This document shows, piece by piece, positions 61,767 through 64,000 of a stretch of 64,000 bases of DNA (position 1 is the first letter of the stretch; every line of letters begins with the position of its first letter). The DNA lies in contig NZ_JACMTR010000002.1 in the NCBI RefSeq assembly GCF_014267175.1, positions 5,295,501 through 5,359,500 of the forward strand, in the 5' to 3' direction. The notes below the pieces were generated by a model. That model was not told the DNA's origin. It was given only the letters and a program-made list of their open reading frames with translations, and did no database searches. This stretch comes from Pseudonocardia sp. C8 (GTDB taxonomy: Bacteria; Actinomycetota; Actinomycetes; Mycobacteriales; Pseudonocardiaceae). A program made the position numbers and the translations under genes.

Positions 61767-62588
61767 TCAGAACCAGCGCTCGAGGATCTCCGCGATGCCG
61801 TCGCGGCTGTTCGGCGCGGTCACGACGTCCGCCAGCCCGACGAGGTCCGGGTGCGCGTTGCCCATCGCGACACCGGTGCCGGCCCAGCGCAGCATCTCCC
61901 GGTCGTTGGGCATGTCCCCGAACGCGATCGTCTCGGCCGCCGCGACACCCAGGTGCGCGGCGACCTCGGCCAGCCCGGTCGCCTTGGTGATCCCCGGCGC
62001 GGAGGCCTCCAGCAGGCCCGACGGGTGCGAGAACGTGAGGTCGGCCAGGTCCTCCACCTTCGGTGCGAGCTCGTCGAGCATCTGCTCGCTGGTCAGCTCC
62101 GGGGCGCGGATCAGCAGCTTGGTCACCGGGCGGGCGAAGAGCTCGTCGTGGCTGGCGTCGCCGCCGTCGTGCGCCCCCCAGGCGTGCACGTAGCCGGGTC
62201 CGGTGAGGAACTCGTCGACGGTGCCGGGCGACGCCGCCACCCGCTCGACGCCGATCCCGCAGCCCGGGAACAGCTCCCCGGCGAGCCTCGCCAGGGTCCG
62301 GACGGCTGCCGTGTCGAGGGTGTGCTCGCCGAGCAGGACGCCGTCGGCGGCGTCGTAGAGCACGGCGCCGTTCGCGCACACGCACAGCCGGACCAGGCCC
62401 GGGGGCAGCTTCGCGACCACCGGCGGGATCCACCGGGGTGGACGCCCGGTGACGAGCACGAAACCGGCGCCCGCCTCGACCAGCCGGGCGATGACCGCGG
62501 CGGTGCGCGGGGAGACCTCGTCGCGGTCGTCGAGGAGTGTGCCGTCCACGTCGGTCGCGACCAGCCGGGGTGCGTTCTCGGCGATCAC
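61767..62588 (-). CDS. HAD-superfamily phosphatase, Cof type
   Basis: A 273-aa HAD hydrolase. VATDVDGTLLDDRDEVSP near residues 10-27 has the nucleophile Asp, VLVTGRPPRW motif II, KATGLAEVAAHLGVAAAETIAFGDMPNDREML motifs III/IV, then GVAMGNAHPDL. The middle (about 85-190) is the Cof-type cap. Substrates of this group are sugar phosphates or flavin-like phosphates; unknown here. The GTG start has TAGTCT 7 nt upstream. Confidence 0.86.
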   Translation of the reverse strand: MIAENAPRLVATDVDGTLLDDRDEVSPRTAAVIARLVEAGAGFVLVTGRPPRWIPPVVAKLPPGLVRLCVCANGAVLYDAADGVLLGEHTLDTAAVRTLARLAGELFPGCGIGVERVAASPGTVDEFLTGPGYVHAWGAHDGGDASHDELFARPVTKLLIRAPELTSEQMLDELAPKVEDLADLTFSHPSGLLEASAPGITKATGLAEVAAHLGVAAAETIAFGDMPNDREMLRWAGTGVAMGNAHPDLVGLADVVTAPNSRDGIAEILERWF

Positions 62589-62595
62589 CTCGCCG

Positions 62596-62601
62596 AGACT
62601 A
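62596..62601 (-). promoter_or_regulatory. Candidate -10 hexamer of the HAD gene
   Basis: On the minus strand TAGTCT lies 7 nt before the GTG at 62588; the 54-bp gap holds this and the divergent GT1 promoter. Confidence 0.45.
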
Positions 62602-62630
62602 CGTAACCCACGTCCCGGCGGTGGCGCGGT

Positions 62631-62636
62631 TACGCT
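62631..62636 (+). promoter_or_regulatory. Candidate -10 hexamer of the GT1 gene
   Basis: TACGCT lies 6 nt before the GTG at 62643, predicting a leaderless transcript. Confidence 0.45.
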
Positions 62637-62642
62637 CGTCCG

Positions 62643-63770
62643 GTGCGCGTTCTGGTGGTCGCGGCCCCGCTGCCGGGGCACCTGACGCCGCTCCTGCCGT
62701 TCGCGCACGCGCTCTGGGACTCCGGCCACGAGGTGCTCCTCGCCAGCGGCGGGGACGCGTTCGCGCACGGCGCCGCCGGCCCGGGCGGGCGGGCGCTGCC
62801 GTTCATCGACGTGGCCCGCAACCTGCGGCTCGGCCGGCTCGCCGCCCGCTCGCTGGTCACGCACCCGGTCACGACCCACGCCGAGCTGACCGGGCGCGGC
62901 GGGGACGCCGGGCTCCGGTCGATGTTCGGCCCGGTCAACGAGGAGCTGACCGACGCGCTGATGACCGTGGCCGAGCAGTGGCGGCCCGACGTCGTCCTGC
63001 ACGAGCCGTTCGCGGTCGCGGGGGCGCTGACCGCGGCCCGGCACGACGTGCCCGCCGTGCTGCACGAGAACGGCCTGCTCGACGGGCTCGCCGCGGCCGC
63101 CACGCTGCTGGACTCCCGGCCCCTGCAGCGCGCCCGGGCCCGGTACGCGGTGCGCGGGGTGCCGCCGCCCGCCGTCGTCCTCACGATCGCGCCGGCCAGC
63201 CTCGTCGGGGCGCGCGACGCGCTGGCCGTCCGGCCCGCCCCGGTCACGGTCGGTGGCCCGCTGCCGGGCTGGCTGAAGGTGCCGTCGGTGCGGCCGCGGA
63301 TCCTCGTGCTGCGCGGCGGCGGCCCGGTGCGGGGTGACCTGCAGACCTCCGCGCTGCGCGTCGTGCGGGCCGCGGCCGGGGGCCTCGACTGCGAGCTGGT
63401 CCTGGCACGCCCGCCGGCCCGGCTGGCCCGCCGGCTCGGCTCCGGGGTGCGCTCGGTCGGCCGGGTCGCGCCGGCCGAGCTGCTGCCGGTCTGCGCCGCC
63501 GTGGTGCACGGCGGCAGCTCCGGGCACGTCCTGTCCGCGCTGGCTACCGGGATCCCGCAGCTGGCCCTGCCCGGGCCCGGCGACCGCCGGCACAACGCCC
63601 GGCTCGTCGACGCCCGCGGTGCCGGGATCGGCGGGCCGGTCACCGAGGACGCGCTCCGGCGCCTGGTCCACGACGGCGAGCTCGCCGCCGCCGCCCGGGA
63701 GGTACGCGCGGAGATCGCCGAGATGCCGCCGCCGCAGGCCCGGGTCGACGTGGTCGCGGCCCTGGCGTAG
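62643..63770 (+). CDS. GT1-family (macrolide/UGT-like) glycosyltransferase
   Basis: A 375-aa GT-B protein. VRVLVVAAPLPGHLTPLLPFAHAL is the standard N-terminus, and the C-terminal half has SVGRVAPAELLPVCAAVVHGGSSGHVLSALATGIPQLALP, the UDP/TDP-sugar binding signature (His-Gly-Gly). It is somewhat shorter than typical antibiotic GTs (about 400 aa). It likely glycosylates a small lipid or secondary metabolite; the substrate is unknown. It is divergent from the HAD gene. Confidence 0.83.
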   Translation: MRVLVVAAPLPGHLTPLLPFAHALWDSGHEVLLASGGDAFAHGAAGPGGRALPFIDVARNLRLGRLAARSLVTHPVTTHAELTGRGGDAGLRSMFGPVNEELTDALMTVAEQWRPDVVLHEPFAVAGALTAARHDVPAVLHENGLLDGLAAAATLLDSRPLQRARARYAVRGVPPPAVVLTIAPASLVGARDALAVRPAPVTVGGPLPGWLKVPSVRPRILVLRGGGPVRGDLQTSALRVVRAAAGGLDCELVLARPPARLARRLGSGVRSVGRVAPAELLPVCAAVVHGGSSGHVLSALATGIPQLALPGPGDRRHNARLVDARGAGIGGPVTEDALRRLVHDGELAAAAREVRAEIAEMPPPQARVDVVAALA

Positions 63771-63901
63771 CCGGCGCTCCGGATGCCCGGGGGCGTGCCA
63801 CTCGGGGATCGCAGGCCCTGGTCGTCCCCGACGCCGCGGCCCACGACCTGCTCCTGGCAGCCGGCGGCCCCGCCGTACTCCCTGGGGCATCCCGGCGGTA
63901 C

Positions 63902-64000
63902 CCGGTCGATCAACGCGAATCGGCCGCACCCGGGGCAGAAACGTGCGCACCGCCCACAGGCCAGATGTCGATCAGCACGAACCGGCCACACACGAGGCGA
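63902..64000 (-). repeat. Second 62-bp tandem array, inverted, cut by the window end
   Basis: GATC anchors at 63908 and 63970 are exactly 62 bp apart. Read on the minus strand the unit opens GATCGACA, has CACGTTTCTGCCCC (compare CACGATTCCGCCCC in the 40.6-kb array) and ends near GATTCGCGTT. Thus it is the same family in reverse orientation. The array continues beyond the window. The part from 63771 to 63901 shows nothing I can name. Confidence 0.75.

Overview
The window is very GC-rich DNA from a high-GC Gram-positive actinobacterium. It carries most of the arabinogalactan (AG) cell-wall pathway: galactan export (wzm/wzt), galactofuranosyltransferases (glfT1, glfT2 and a glfT2 paralogue), UDP-galactofuranose supply (glf, galE), decaprenyl-phospho-arabinose synthesis (ubiA, a PAP2 phosphatase, dprE1, dprE2, a GtrA protein), two Emb arabinosyltransferases and aftA. 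The bacterial proteasome activator gene bpa lies at the left end, as it does beside the M. tuberculosis AG locus. Base composition, two Emb proteins and the absence of mycolate genes here fit Pseudonocardiaceae, perhaps Pseudonocardia. The genus is an inference.

Layout. 1-3447: tail of a quinone-oxidoreductase-like gene, bpa, then the wzm-wzt-glfT1 operon. 3462-4636: a restriction-endonuclease-like gene bracketed by two related inverted repeats. 4667-9982: a gtrA-like gene, a five-gene branched-chain-amino-acid-type ABC importer and a 35-bp repeat array. 9992-18400: a DUF1707 protein, a GT-C membrane protein, dprE1-dprE2, a nitroreductase, a methyltransferase and an acyltransferase. 18592-31237: two facing emb/glfT2 pairs, plus glf. 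31381-38950: two tandem DUF6541-like membrane proteins, a methyltransferase, aftA and a VOC protein. 39048-41051: a GT-C enzyme and a degenerate 62-bp repeat array.

41052-57487 is a surface-glycan region built around pseudaminic acid (a nonulosonic acid): a flippase, pseC, pseB, pseF and a pseG-pseH fusion, then pseI with a sugar methyltransferase about 6 kb further on. Between the two parts lies a compact operon encoding a biotin-type ECF importer with an acyl-CoA ligase and a thiolase-like protein. 57602-63770 returns to AG supply (GT2/DUF2304, galE, ubiA, PAP2), then a HAD phosphatase and a GT1 enzyme. The window ends inside a second 62-bp array of the same family in the opposite orientation.

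The most interesting points are: the two inverted 62-bp arrays; repeats whose own TGA serves as the stop codon of neighbouring genes; a thiolase-like protein without its second catalytic cysteine; natural substitutions at the benzothiazinone (DprE1) and ethambutol (Emb) resistance positions; a PseG-PseH fusion with a collagen-like linker; and many genes with a TANNNT hexamer 6-9 nt before the start codon, which suggests leaderless mRNAs. All family names come from reading the translations and recalling relatives; no database search was run.
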